From assembly GCF_001955715.1 (NCBI RefSeq), contig NZ_CP019239.1, positions 3,224,001 to 3,288,000 of the forward strand: DNA of 64,000 nucleotides, in the 5' to 3' direction. The notes beneath the pieces are model-generated. The model was not told where the DNA came from. It saw only the letters and a list, made by a program, of their open reading frames with translations, and did no database searches. This document shows positions 26,786 to 36,769 of the stretch, piece after piece (position 1 is the first letter of the stretch; each line of letters begins with the position of its first letter). A program made the translations under genes and the position numbers. The DNA is from Rhodoferax saidenbachensis. GTDB taxonomy: Bacteria; Pseudomonadota; Gammaproteobacteria; Burkholderiales; Burkholderiaceae_C.

Positions 26786-27048
26786 ACATCGAACAAATCC
26801 GGATCTGCATTCAGGTGCTGGACCATTTGGCCGCAGGTTTTGCGACCATGCACGATAACCACAATGCGGCGCAAGCCGGCCTGTCCTGTGTGGTGGCCCA
26901 AAGCCTGGTTGTGGAATATGCCGCCCACCGCACCGATGGCATGGAGCATGAACAGGCCATGGAAGCCACTGCGGGCGGGCAATTGAACTTGAACGAGGCG
27001 TCCGCCAGTTTGTACGCCATGTTGACGGCCAAACCGGAAGACCAGTAG
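26782..27048 (+). CDS. small conserved-looking protein of unknown function
   Basis: The 88-residue acidic, mostly helical protein begins [33 protein letters not shown] and ends AMLTAKPEDQ. I do not recognise a family. It contains several His residues in the first half (H15, H24, H27) and no signal peptide. It is very likely real because its ATG overlaps the TGA of the nitrobindin-like gene and its codon usage matches its neighbours. It is the last gene of the sensory operon. Confidence 0.6.
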   Translation: MNIEQIRICIQVLDHLAAGFATMHDNHNAAQAGLSCVVAQSLVVEYAAHRTDGMEHEQAMEATAGGQLNLNEASASLYAMLTAKPEDQ

Positions 27049-27099
27049 GTCCGGCGCCTGCCGGCTCGGATATTTGCCCAGCCCCAATAGACAGGGGCC

Positions 27100-27126
27100 G
27101 AAGATGGACATATAAATGTCATCTTC
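27100..27126. promoter_or_regulatory. inverted repeat upstream of the polyamine transporter genes
   Basis: GAAGATGGACAT pairs with ATGTCATCTTC around a four-base ATAA loop, with a single bulge. It lies between the small gene and the transporter operon and could be an operator or the transcript end of the upstream operon; there is no T-run. Confidence 0.4.
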
Positions 27127-27196
27127 ACGTCATATCCTTGGAAACGAGCACTCTTCTTGCTTGCAACCTCAACGTCCACCTCAACAAGGAATTCTT

Positions 27197-28264
27197 ATGA
27201 AATTCAAACGTGCCATTACCGCCGCTGCCGTCGCCACTTTGGGACTTTCCGGAGCCGCTTTTGCCCAGGAAAAAGTCCTGCGTCTGCTGACCTGGGCCGA
27301 CTACGCGCCCGCTGCCGTGGTGGAGCAGTTTGAAAAAGAGAGTGGCTACAAGGTCGAGCTGACTTTGTCCAACAACGAAGAGATGATTTCCAAGCTGCGC
27401 GCCACCGGTGGCGCGGGCTTTGACCTGGCCCAGCCTTCGCAAGACCGCATTGCGGGCCCGCAAAAAGAATTCGGCATCTACAAGCCGCTGGACCTGAGCA
27501 AGCTCAAGAGCGAGCTGTTCATCCCCTCCATGCTGGACGCCACCAAGGGCAACACCACGGTGGACGGCAAGATCTACGGCCTGCCCCACATCTGGGGCAC
27601 TGACGGCCTGGTGGTGAACACCAAGCTGGCCCAGATGGCCGACTACACCGACCTGTGCAAGGCCGACTACAAGGGCAAGGTGGCCTACCGCCTGAAGCGC
27701 CCCACCTTGCTGGCATTTGCCTTTGCCTCCGGCAAGAACCCCTTCGCCCTGTACAACGATCCCAAGGCCTACGGCGCGCTGATGGACGAAGTCGGCAAGA
27801 CCCTGACCGCCTGCAAGCCCAACGTGAAGTTCTACTGGGACAACAAGGACCAGTTGCTCAATGGCATGCGCACCGGTGAAATCGTCGGCGCCATGATGTG
27901 GGACACGGGCGGCTGGAAGCTGAACAACGAAAAGACAGAGATTCAGTTTGTCGCTCCCAAGGCTGGCGCGATGGGCTGGATTGACACCTTCGCCATTCCT
28001 GCCAAGGGCAAGAACGACGCGGCCGCCTACGCCTGGATCAACTTCAACATGCGCCCTGAGATTGCCGCCAAGGTGGCCGGCTCTGCCGGTAACTTCACGG
28101 CCTCCAAGGGTGCTGACCAGTTGATGGAAGCCAAGCTCAAGGCCCAGTTTGCCGCCAGTTTCCCTGAAGCCGCGCTGAAGAACATCAAGTGGTACCCCGC
28201 TGTGCCCGCTGGCATTGAAGAGATCGAAGGTCGCGTGCTCGACCGCATCAAGGCTGCCAACTAA
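27197..28264 (+). CDS. polyamine ABC transporter substrate-binding protein (PotD/PotF type)
   Basis: The 355-residue protein has a Sec signal peptide (cleavage after SGAAFA, about residue 23) and is a cluster D periplasmic binding protein: VLRLLTWADYAPAAVVEQFEKESGYKVELTLSNNEEMISKLRA, GFDLAQPSQDRI, IYGLPHIWGTDGLVVNT and GWIDTFAIPAKGKNDAAAYAWINFNMRPE. It should deliver spermidine, putrescine or a related amine to the permease encoded next. The start has AAGGAATTCTT upstream. It is the first gene of a four-gene transporter operon. Confidence 0.9.
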   Translation: MKFKRAITAAAVATLGLSGAAFAQEKVLRLLTWADYAPAAVVEQFEKESGYKVELTLSNNEEMISKLRATGGAGFDLAQPSQDRIAGPQKEFGIYKPLDLSKLKSELFIPSMLDATKGNTTVDGKIYGLPHIWGTDGLVVNTKLAQMADYTDLCKADYKGKVAYRLKRPTLLAFAFASGKNPFALYNDPKAYGALMDEVGKTLTACKPNVKFYWDNKDQLLNGMRTGEIVGAMMWDTGGWKLNNEKTEIQFVAPKAGAMGWIDTFAIPAKGKNDAAAYAWINFNMRPEIAAKVAGSAGNFTASKGADQLMEAKLKAQFAASFPEAALKNIKWYPAVPAGIEEIEGRVLDRIKAAN

Positions 28265-28273
28265 GCGGTTGCG

Positions 28274-29398
28274 TTGAGCACCGCACTGCCTGACCTCGAA
28301 GCCGTAGGCGTAGCCAAACGCTACGGCACGTTTGCCGCGGTGGACGACCTGTCGTTCACCGTGCAACGCGGGTCGTTCTTCTCCATCCTCGGCCCCTCCG
28401 GTTGCGGCAAGACCACACTCTTGCGCATGATTGCGGGCTTTATCCAGCCCGACGCGGGCGAAATCCGTATTGGCGGCAAAGCCATGAACGGCGTGCCGCC
28501 CAACCAGCGGCCGGTGAACATGGTGTTCCAGCATCTGGCGCTGTTCCCCATGATGACGGTGGGCGAGAACGTCGGCTACGGCCTGGCGCGCCGCGGTGTG
28601 GCGGCTGATGAGATCAAGCGCCGTGTGGGTGAAATGCTGGAGCGCGTGAGCCTGCCGGGTGCACAGGCCAAGCGCGTGGACCAGCTCTCGGGCGGCCAGA
28701 AGCAGCGCGTAGCCATTGCCCGCAGCCTGGTGCTGGAGCCCACGCTCTTGCTGCTGGACGAACCGCTGGGTGCGCTAGACCTGAAGCTGCGCGAGCACAT
28801 GAAGATCGAGCTCAAGCAGCTGCAGGCCGCGTTTGGCACCACCTTTGTTTACATCACGCACGACCAGTCTGAAGCGCTGGTGCTGTCCGACCATGTGGCG
28901 GTGATGAACCACGGCCGCTTTGAGCAGTTGGGCACACCGCAGTCGCTGTACTACGAGCCGCAAACGCCGTTTGTCGCGGGCTTTGTGGGCGCCAACAACC
29001 GCCTGATTGGCAAGGCCGTGGGCGTGCAGGGCGACATGGTTCAACTGGTCAGCAACAGCGGACTGTCCCTGCATGCACGCTGTACACAAGGCAACATCAA
29101 GACCGGCGATGCCGTAGAAGCATTTGTGCGCCCAGAGGTCGCCCGGCTTGCGCGAACAGCTACTGAATTTGTAGCAACCGGCATGCCGTACTTCACGGGC
29201 ACGGTCGAAAGCCTGTTGTTTGACGGTGCCAACTCCGCCGTACTGCTGCGCGAAAAGGCCAGCAACGAAGAGTTCCGCATCGCCCTCCCACAGACCGGGC
29301 AGTTTGCCGACCTGCGGACCGGAGAAGACGTGGTGTTTGGTTTCGACCCGCAACGCGCCGTGTGTTTTGCCGCACCCGCCCAACACCATGCTGACTGA
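28274..29398 (+). CDS. polyamine ABC transporter ATP-binding protein (PotA type)
   Basis: The 374-residue ATPase has Walker A GPSGCGKTT (40-48), the Q-loop region FQHLALFPMMTVGENVGYGL, signature LSGGQKQRVAIARSL, Walker B LLLLDEPLGALD and the switch His in ITHDQSEA, followed by a TOBE regulatory domain after about residue 240. The start appears to be TTG at 28274, ten bases after the binding-protein stop; no better start exists because the conserved strand begins soon after. In the TOBE region the DNA at 29150-29175 matches the dispersed repeat. It overlaps the permease gene by 11 bases. Confidence 0.92.
   Translation: MSTALPDLEAVGVAKRYGTFAAVDDLSFTVQRGSFFSILGPSGCGKTTLLRMIAGFIQPDAGEIRIGGKAMNGVPPNQRPVNMVFQHLALFPMMTVGENVGYGLARRGVAADEIKRRVGEMLERVSLPGAQAKRVDQLSGGQKQRVAIARSLVLEPTLLLLDEPLGALDLKLREHMKIELKQLQAAFGTTFVYITHDQSEALVLSDHVAVMNHGRFEQLGTPQSLYYEPQTPFVAGFVGANNRLIGKAVGVQGDMVQLVSNSGLSLHARCTQGNIKTGDAVEAFVRPEVARLARTATEFVATGMPYFTGTVESLLFDGANSAVLLREKASNEEFRIALPQTGQFADLRTGEDVVFGFDPQRAVCFAAPAQHHAD
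29150..29175 (-). repeat. dispersed repeat, partial copy inside the transporter ATPase gene
   Basis: GCGCGAACAGCTACTGAATTTGTAGC matches the GCGCAAGCAGCT-AAA-TAGC core of the intergenic copies and contains a perfect GCTAC/GTAGC dyad. It is translated in frame as part of the TOBE domain (ARTATEFVA). Confidence 0.5.
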
Positions 29399-30272
29399 AC
29401 CCTCTCAACGCAGCAGCATGGCCAAACTGCTGGGCATGTTGCTGTTGGCGCCGGCACTGCTGTGGCTACTGGGCCTCATCGTGTTGCCACACGCCGAGCT
29501 GGCGATTTTGTCGCTGCGCGCGCGCGTGGCGCCCCGGGTCTACGAACCCAGCCTGGCGCAGTACCTGACCTTCATTGACGAGCCGCTGTACTGGCGCACC
29601 TTTGTGCGCACTGCGGTCATGTCGCTGATCGCCACCGCCATCACGCTGCTCATGGCCTTTCCGATTGCCTGGACGATTGCCAAGATTGCGCGCGGCCGCT
29701 CCAAGGCGCTGCTGTTTGTGCTGTGCCTCATCCCGTTCTGGGTGAGCGAGACCGTGCGGACCCTGGGCTGGATGATCCTGCTGCGCGAATCGGGCGTGTT
29801 GCCTGGCATTCTGGTGTGGCTGGGCATTACGCCCGCGCCGGTGGAGCTGCTGTACCACGACGCCACGATTCTGGTCGGCCTGGTCTACACCAGCATGCTG
29901 TTCATGGTCATCCCGCTGATCGGCGCGCTGGAGAGCCTGGACGATTCGCTGATCGAAGCCGCCTACGATCTGGGCGGCAACGGCTGGTCCATCCTGCGGC
30001 AGATCATCATTCCGCACGCCGCACCCGGCATGGTGGCGGGCTGCATCGTGGTGTTCATGCTCACACTGGGCAATTACCTCACGCCCACGCTGCTGGGGGG
30101 CAAAAACTCGCTGTGGTTCACCGAGCAGATTTACACCCAGTTCATCACCCGCTTCAACTGGGAGCAGGGGGCGGCCTTTGGCTTTTTGCTGCTGGCGCTG
30201 AGCACGGCGCTGGTGTGGCTGGGGCTCAAACTATCCGGCCAAAAGTTTGGTGAAGTGATGCAACGCTCATGA
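29388..30272 (+). CDS. polyamine ABC transporter permease (PotB type)
   Basis: The 294-residue membrane protein has six hydrophobic segments and the cytoplasmic EAA loop that contacts the ATPase (LIEAAYDLGGNGWSILRQIIIPHAAPGMVAG). ATG 29388 overlaps the end of the ATPase gene. It forms the membrane channel with the next gene product; the stop and next start overlap as ATGA. Confidence 0.92.
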   Translation: MLTEPSQRSSMAKLLGMLLLAPALLWLLGLIVLPHAELAILSLRARVAPRVYEPSLAQYLTFIDEPLYWRTFVRTAVMSLIATAITLLMAFPIAWTIAKIARGRSKALLFVLCLIPFWVSETVRTLGWMILLRESGVLPGILVWLGITPAPVELLYHDATILVGLVYTSMLFMVIPLIGALESLDDSLIEAAYDLGGNGWSILRQIIIPHAAPGMVAGCIVVFMLTLGNYLTPTLLGGKNSLWFTEQIYTQFITRFNWEQGAAFGFLLLALSTALVWLGLKLSGQKFGEVMQRS

Positions 30273-31129
30273 TCCCCTCCCTCCCCCGCCCCGTTTGGCT
30301 GCGCGCCAGCACCGTGGTCTACGGTATGCTGTTCTTCGCCTTCCTGTTTCTGCCCCTGGCCGTGGTGGCAGTATTTGCGTTCAACAACGCGCCCTACCCC
30401 GCACCGCCGTGGAATGGTTTTACGCTGGACTGGTTTCTGGGCGGGGCTGATGGCCCACGCCGTGGCCTGTTTGCCGACAAGGCCCTGCTGGGCAGCCTGT
30501 GGACCAGTGTGGTGGTGGCCTGCTGGGTCACGCTGCTGTCGGTGGCGGTGGGTACGGCCAATGCGTTCCTCATCGAGCGCACGCAGTTCCGCGGCAAGCA
30601 GGCGCTGAGCATGCTGATGCTGGCACCACTGGTGATTCCGGGGGTCATTTTGGGCATCTCCATCCTGGCACTGGCCAGCCGCGTGGCCAACCTGGCCGAC
30701 GACCTGTGGGGCCTGGAGCTGGAGTTTTTGCGACCTGGCCTGCCGCTGGTGGTGCTGGGACAGTTTGCCTACATCGCGTCCATTGCCACACTGACCATCT
30801 CCGCACGGCTCAAGCGTTTTGACATTACGCTCGAAGAAGCGGCCTACAACCTCGGCGCCTCGCGCTTTGCGGTGCTTGCCACCATCACACTGCCCTATCT
30901 GAAGCCCGCACTGATCGGTGCCGCCGCCATTTCGTTTTTGATGTCGTTTGAGAACTTCAACACCACGCTGATGCTGGTGGGGTCGGACGCACCACTCACG
31001 GTGATGATGTACGGCCGCATGCGCGAAGGCGCCACGCCGGTGCTCAATGCGGTGAGCCTGTTTCTGATGCTGGCTTCGGCGGTGATTGCCTTGTCGCTTC
31101 TGAAAAGCCCAAAGCGCTCCGACACCTGA
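30269..31129 (+). CDS. polyamine ABC transporter permease (PotC type)
   Basis: The 286-residue membrane protein is the second permease of the transporter, with six hydrophobic segments and the EAA loop ITLEEAAYNLGASRFAVLATITLPYLKPALIGA. The periplasmic loop after the first segment (NNAPYPAPPWNGFTLDWFLG) is typical of PotC. The gene overlaps potB by four bases and ends the operon 37 bases before a convergent Bug receptor gene. Confidence 0.92.
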   Translation: MIPSLPRPVWLRASTVVYGMLFFAFLFLPLAVVAVFAFNNAPYPAPPWNGFTLDWFLGGADGPRRGLFADKALLGSLWTSVVVACWVTLLSVAVGTANAFLIERTQFRGKQALSMLMLAPLVIPGVILGISILALASRVANLADDLWGLELEFLRPGLPLVVLGQFAYIASIATLTISARLKRFDITLEEAAYNLGASRFAVLATITLPYLKPALIGAAAISFLMSFENFNTTLMLVGSDAPLTVMMYGRMREGATPVLNAVSLFLMLASAVIALSLLKSPKRSDT

Positions 31130-31132
31130 ACG

Positions 31133-31150
31133 GGCCAGTAAGACCTGGCC
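31133..31150. terminator. small hairpin between convergent genes
   Basis: GGCCAG and CTGGCC pair around a six-base loop just after the transporter operon. There is no T-run; a role as transcript end is only suggested by position. Confidence 0.3.
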
Positions 31151-31166
31151 GGGGGACGCCTTGCGT

Positions 31167-32162
31167 TTAATCGATCTTGAGGTTTTGTGATTGCACCACC
31201 TCGCGCCAGGCGCGGTAGTCAGCCTCGATGAATCGGGCCTGTGCGGCTGGCGTGCCCGGTGTGGCGTCCACTGCATCGAGCTTGAACTTGGCCACCACCT
31301 CGGGCAGCGCCACCACCTTGTTGAGGGCCGCATTGAGCTTGTCGATCACCGCGGAAGGCGTGCCTGCGGGGGCCGCCAGGGCAAAGTAATTCAACACGTC
31401 AAACCCCTTGAAACCCGCCTCGGTCATGCTGGGCACGTCGGGCATGGCGCTGGAGCGCCTGGCACTGGTGACCGCCAGCGGCTTGATACGGCCGTCCTTG
31501 ACCAGCGGCAGCAAGGCCGGGATGGTGCCTGTAACCAGTTGCACCTGGCCGGACACCATGTCCATGGTCGCCGGGGCCACACCGCGGTAGGGAATATGGG
31601 TGATAAAGATGTGGGTCTTGGCCTTGAGCAACTCCAGCACCAGATGGTTCACGCCGCCAGCACCGGCAGAGCCATAGTTCAGCACACCGGGGTTTTGTTT
31701 GGCATAGGCCACCAGTTCCTGCATGGTGTGGATGCCAGTCTGGTAGTTGGTCGCCCAGACCAGCGGCCCGCTGGCGATCATGCCCACGGACGTGAAACTC
31801 TTGAGCGGGTCGTAACCGGCATTCGGCAAAGAGGCCGCCACCGTCGTGAACGGCGAGGCCACCAGCAGCAAGGTGTAGCCGTCCGCTGGCTGTTGCGCCA
31901 CGTACTGCGTGCCAATCGCGCCAGAGGCGCCTGTGCGGTTGTCCACCACAAAGCTGACGCCCATCACCTCACCGAGCTTTTGGGCGATCAGGCGGCCCAT
32001 GGCATCGGTACCCGCTCCGGGGGCAAATGGCACCACGATCTTGATCGGTCTGTCCGGATAACCCGCCACGCCCCCTTGGGCCCAGGCCACCGAGCCCAGA
32101 AAAGCCGTTGCCAGCACGCAGCCAGCCATACAACGCCGAGAAATTTTGCGCGCAATCACCAT
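31167..32162 (-). CDS. Bug/TctC family periplasmic solute-binding receptor
   Basis: The 331-residue protein begins with a signal peptide (CMAGCVLATAFLGSVAWAQG) and has the Bug pattern YPDRPIKIVVPFAPGAGTDAMGRLIAQKLGE, VVDNRTGASGAIGTQYVA, HIPYRGVAPATMDMVSGQVQ and DVPSMTEAGFKGFDV. It is the second orphan receptor in this window without TctA or TctB genes. I start it at 32162, preceded by GGAG, although the frame stays open upstream. Its ligand cannot be deduced from the neighbours, a transporter for polyamines and tRNA-Ser. Confidence 0.88.
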   Translation of the reverse strand: MVIARKISRRCMAGCVLATAFLGSVAWAQGGVAGYPDRPIKIVVPFAPGAGTDAMGRLIAQKLGEVMGVSFVVDNRTGASGAIGTQYVAQQPADGYTLLLVASPFTTVAASLPNAGYDPLKSFTSVGMIASGPLVWATNYQTGIHTMQELVAYAKQNPGVLNYGSAGAGGVNHLVLELLKAKTHIFITHIPYRGVAPATMDMVSGQVQLVTGTIPALLPLVKDGRIKPLAVTSARRSSAMPDVPSMTEAGFKGFDVLNYFALAAPAGTPSAVIDKLNAALNKVVALPEVVAKFKLDAVDATPGTPAAQARFIEADYRAWREVVQSQNLKID

Positions 32163-32251
32163 CAAAAGAATCTCCAGGACACCAGACAACCCACCACTAT
32201 GCGACAAGCCCATTGCAGCACCGTGACACAAGGTGTGCACCGCACACCCAA

Positions 32252-32285
32252 GAAAAAAGCCTGCATCTTTGTGGGATGCAGGCTT
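32252..32285 (-). terminator. rho-independent terminator after tRNA-Ser
   Basis: AAGCCTGCATC (32257-32267) pairs with GATGCAGGCTT (32275-32285) around a short loop. Read on the minus strand the stem is followed by a run of six T residues. It lies eight bases downstream of the tRNA 3' end, so it terminates the tRNA (and any serS read-through) transcript. Confidence 0.85.
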
Positions 32286-32292
32286 GATTGTT

Positions 32293-32382
32293 TGGCGGAG
32301 AAGGTGGGATTCGAACCCACGGTAGGGTCGCCCCTACGCTTGATTTCGAGTCAAGTACATTCGACCACTCTGCCACTTCTCC
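32293..32382 (-). tRNA. tRNA-Ser (anticodon CGA)
   Basis: The minus strand folds as a 90-base serine tRNA: acceptor GGAGAAG pairs with CTTCTCC, the anticodon arm is CTTGA-CTCGAAA-TCAAG with anticodon CGA, there is a long variable arm (CGTAGGGGCGACCCTACCG region), the T-arm holds GGTTCGAATCC, and the 3' CCA is encoded. It reads UCG codons. It lies 36 bases downstream of serS on the same strand, so the synthetase and its substrate tRNA may share a transcript. Confidence 0.97.
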
Positions 32383-32418
32383 TGAATTCGCGTCGGTCGA
32401 AACGAAGCAGCGATTCTA

Positions 32419-33810
<1,392 letters not shown>

Positions 33811-33812
33811 AA

Positions 33813-34769
33813 TTACACATCCATCCGCAAGCCCTTGGGCAAGGGAAACTTCACCGTTTCCTCGATCCCGTCCATCTTGCGCACCGACACAGCGCCCAGC
33901 GCCTTGATGCGGTCAATCACGGCTTTCACCAGAATCTCGGGGGCGCTGGCACCTGCGGTCAACCCCACGCGCTGGCGGCCTTCAAACCATTCGGCCTGCA
34001 GTTCCTCCGCGCTGTCGACCATGTAACTCTCGGTGCCCAACTTCTTCGCCACTTCACGCAGGCGGTTGCTGTTGGAGCTGGTCGGGCTGCCCACCACGAT
34101 CACGATGTCCACCTGCCCGCTCATCACCTTCACCGCGTCCTGCCGGTTCTGCGTGGCGTAACAAATGTCCTGTTGTTTGGGTTCGCGCACATTCGGAAAC
34201 CGCGCCTTCACTGCCGCCGCGATTTCTGCCGCGTCATCCACGCTCAGCGTGGTCTGGGTGACAACGGCCAAAAGTTCGGTCTGGCTGGGCTGCACACGCG
34301 CCACATCTTCCACGCCCTCCACCAGATGGATGCCGCTGTCGAGCTGGCCCATGGTGCCTTCCACTTCGGGGTGCCCCTTGTGGCCAATCATGATGAATTC
34401 GTAACCCTCTTTGTGCAGCTTGGCCACTTCCACATGCACCTTTGTCACCAAAGGACAGGTGGCGTCAAAGATGCGAAAACCGCGGCGCTCCGCCTCTTTC
34501 TGGATCGCCTGGCTCACGCCGTGGGCCGAGAACACCAGCGTAGCGCCCGGCGGCACGTCGTCCAGTTCCTCAATGAAGATGGCGCCGCGTTCTTTGAGGT
34601 CGTTCACCACATAGGTGTTGTGCACGATCTCGTGGCGCACATAGATGGGCCGGCCAAACTTCTGCAGCGCGCGGTCCACGATTTCAATGGCGCGGTCCAC
34701 CCCGGCGCAAAAGCCACGTGGCTCGGCCAGGATGATTTCTTGTGGAAGCACGGGAGTCACAGCACTCAT
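33813..34769 (-). CDS. ispH: 4-hydroxy-3-methylbut-2-enyl diphosphate reductase
   Basis: IspH catalyses the last step of the MEP isoprenoid pathway, giving IPP and DMAPP. The three cluster-binding cysteines are C21 ([10 protein letters not shown]), C105 (DATCPLV) and C203 ([10 protein letters not shown]), and the catalytic region TQTTLS is present. The length (318) is normal. The start codon overlaps the fkpB stop by four bases, the classical fkpB-ispH arrangement of proteobacteria. Confidence 0.97.
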   Translation of the reverse strand: MSAVTPVLPQEIILAEPRGFCAGVDRAIEIVDRALQKFGRPIYVRHEIVHNTYVVNDLKERGAIFIEELDDVPPGATLVFSAHGVSQAIQKEAERRGFRIFDATCPLVTKVHVEVAKLHKEGYEFIMIGHKGHPEVEGTMGQLDSGIHLVEGVEDVARVQPSQTELLAVVTQTTLSVDDAAEIAAAVKARFPNVREPKQQDICYATQNRQDAVKVMSGQVDIVIVVGSPTSSNSNRLREVAKKLGTESYMVDSAEELQAEWFEGRQRVGLTAGASAPEILVKAVIDRIKALGAVSVRKMDGIEETVKFPLPKGLRMDV

Positions 34770-35233
34770 AACACCCCGATCAAATGCACTTCAAACGTCA
34801 CCGGCTGGCCTGCCAGCGGGTGGTTGAAGTCAAACAGCACCGCCCCATCCTTGTCGTTTTCGTCGCGCAGTTGCAGCACCACGCCGGCAAACTGACCCTG
34901 ACCGTCCGGCGTGGGGAACTGCACCACGTCGCCCACGTGGTAGGTCTCGTTGGGGTCACCCATTTGGGTGAGCACCTTGCGCGCCAGCCATTGCTGCATG
35001 TCCGGGCTGCGTTCGCCAAAGGCCGCACCGGCGGGCAACTCGAACGTGCTGCGCGTGCCCTCTTCCAGGCCCAGCAGGCATTGCTCCACGGCAGGGGAGA
35101 GTTCACCCGTACCCAGGCTCAGCGTGGCAGGCTTGCCGTCAAAGGTATTGATGATGTCACCCGCGGGCCCACCCAGGCGGTAATGCAGGGTGAGGAAGGA
35201 GCCCGGCTGAACGCGGGGAAGCACAGAAGTCAT
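34766..35233 (-). CDS. fkpB: FKBP-type peptidyl-prolyl isomerase (SlpA type)
   Basis: The 155-residue cytoplasmic protein has the SlpA/FkpB architecture: an FKBP fold interrupted by an insert-in-flap domain ([45 protein letters not shown], then the flap, then [18 protein letters not shown]). It assists folding of prolyl peptides. It is translationally coupled to ispH, as in E. coli, and is divergent from radC across 65 bases. Confidence 0.94.
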   Translation of the reverse strand: MTSVLPRVQPGSFLTLHYRLGGPAGDIINTFDGKPATLSLGTGELSPAVEQCLLGLEEGTRSTFELPAGAAFGERSPDMQQWLARKVLTQMGDPNETYHVGDVVQFPTPDGQGQFAGVVLQLRDENDKDGAVLFDFNHPLAGQPVTFEVHLIGVL

Positions 35234-35298
35234 AAAAGTCCCGATAAACTGGCCTCTATTGTAGAAAGTCGGGCCCTCGGCCTGCTGACACCCCCACC

Positions 35299-36009
35299 AT
35301 GCCCCTCAAAGACCTGCCCGCCGACGCCCGCCCCCGCGAAAAGCTGCTGGCGCGGGGCGCACAGGCCCTGAGCGATGCCGAACTGCTGGCACTGCTGCTG
35401 CGCACCGGCATCCAGGGCAAGGGCGTGCTGCAAATGGCCGAAGAATTGCTGCAGCTCCAGGGCCATAAGGTCGCCGAAGGCGGCAACGCAGGGTTTGGCG
35501 GCATTGCCGGCCTGCTCAACGCCACGGCAGACGACCTCAAACGCGTGAAGGGCCTGGGACCGGCCAAACGCGCCGAAATTGTGGCGGTGCTGGAACTGGC
35601 CCGCCGCGCGCTAGCCCAACAACTGCAGGAACGCACAGTGTTTGCCGATCCACAGGCGGTGAAACACTACCTGCAACTGCACCTGGCGGCCAAGGGCCAT
35701 GAGGTCTTTGCTCTGCTGTTTCTGGACAGCCAAAACCGCTTGCTGGCCATGGAAGAGCTGTTTCGCGGCACGTTGTCACAGACTTCGGTCTATCCCCGCG
35801 AGGTGGTCATCCGCGCCCTGCACCACCAGGCCGCCGCCGTGGTGCTGGCGCACAACCACCCCAGCGGCACGGTGCAACCCTCACGGGCCGATGAAGCACT
35901 CACCCAAACCCTCAAGGCCGCACTGGCGCTGGTCGATGTGCGGGTGCTGGACCACATCATCGTCGGCCCCGGACAGGCGCTGTCGATGGCCGAGAAAGGC
36001 TTGCTGTGA
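35299..36009 (+). CDS. radC: RadC family JAMM-domain protein
   Basis: The 236-residue protein has an N-terminal helix-hairpin-helix region ([25 protein letters not shown]) and a C-terminal JAMM metalloprotease-like domain with the zinc motif [19 protein letters not shown]. Despite its name its role in repair is unsettled. The spacing to fkpB suggests divergent promoters. Its last bases overlap the smr start as GTGA. Confidence 0.94.
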   Translation: MPLKDLPADARPREKLLARGAQALSDAELLALLLRTGIQGKGVLQMAEELLQLQGHKVAEGGNAGFGGIAGLLNATADDLKRVKGLGPAKRAEIVAVLELARRALAQQLQERTVFADPQAVKHYLQLHLAAKGHEVFALLFLDSQNRLLAMEELFRGTLSQTSVYPREVVIRALHHQAAAVVLAHNHPSGTVQPSRADEALTQTLKAALALVDVRVLDHIIVGPGQALSMAEKGLL

Positions 36010-36680
36010 GCACCGCACCGGGCAAAAGCAAGCCGCAAAAAATCACCTCTCTGGCTGACCTCAAACGTGTCAAAGCTGACATCGAGGCGCAGGCCCAACG
36101 CGCAGCCGCCCTGGCCGCACAGCAGGCAGTAGAAGCCAAACTGCGCATGGCCCAGAGCAACCTGTTTCAAGCGGCGGTCGGGGCAGTCAAGCCGCTGCCG
36201 GAAAAACGCCGCGCCCAACTGGCCCCCGCACCACCGCTGCCCATCCCCAAGCAACAACAACGCGACGAAGCCGCCGCCCTGGTCGAGTCACTCAGCGATG
36301 AAGTGGACGTGAGCAGCCTACTCGACACCGATGACCACCTGAGTTTTCGCCGCCCCGGCGTGGGGCCCGACGTGGCGCAAAAACTGCGCAAGGGCAAATG
36401 GAGCATCCAGAAACAGATCGACCTGCACGGCCTGCGCAGTGACGAAGCGCGTGAGGTGTTGGGCCAATTCATCCGCGACGCCCACAAACAGGGCATGCGC
36501 TGCGTTCGCGTGGTGCACGGCAAGGGCCTGGGCTCACCGGGCAAGACGCCGGTGCTCAAGGAAAAAGTGCACCGCTGGCTGGTGCAAAAGTCGGAAGTGG
36601 TGGCCTTTGTGCAAGCCCCTCCCGCACAAGGTGGCGCCGGGGCGTTGGTGGTGTTATTGCAACCTTTGCGCTTAGGCTAG
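36006..36680 (+). CDS. Smr domain protein (MutS2-type nuclease domain)
   Basis: The 224-residue protein has a charged N-terminal region (about 1-110, coiled-coil tendency) and a C-terminal Smr domain: [55 protein letters not shown], with the DLHG and HGKG motifs associated with nuclease activity on DNA or RNA. It starts with GTG at 36006 inside the radC stop, so the two are coupled. It ends in a long palindrome shared with the convergent transporter gene. Confidence 0.9.
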   Translation: MSTAPGKSKPQKITSLADLKRVKADIEAQAQRAAALAAQQAVEAKLRMAQSNLFQAAVGAVKPLPEKRRAQLAPAPPLPIPKQQQRDEAAALVESLSDEVDVSSLLDTDDHLSFRRPGVGPDVAQKLRKGKWSIQKQIDLHGLRSDEAREVLGQFIRDAHKQGMRCVRVVHGKGLGSPGKTPVLKEKVHRWLVQKSEVVAFVQAPPAQGGAGALVVLLQPLRLG

Positions 36681-36708
36681 GGCGCAACTTGCCTCTGCAA
36701 TACAAAAT

Positions 36709-36766
36709 CCGTTCGCCCTGAGCCTGTCGAAGGGGTGCAAGGCTTCGACAAGCTCAGCCCGAACGG
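36709..36766. repeat. REP-like long palindrome acting as bidirectional gene-end element
   Basis: CCGTTCGCCCTGAGC followed by CTGTCGAAGGGG pairs with TTCGACAAGCTCAGCCCGAACGG across a short loop; two mismatches occur in the outer arm. A T-run follows at 36767. It lies three bases from the stop codon of the convergent EamA gene. A sister copy lies at 39665-39719. Probably a terminator for both convergent transcripts. Confidence 0.8.
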
Positions 36767-36769
36767 TTT

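Noticed and set aside
27125..28534. Minus-strand frame of 469 codons
   Set aside because: It opposes the polyamine-binding protein and ATPase genes, whose signal peptide and Walker motifs are clear.
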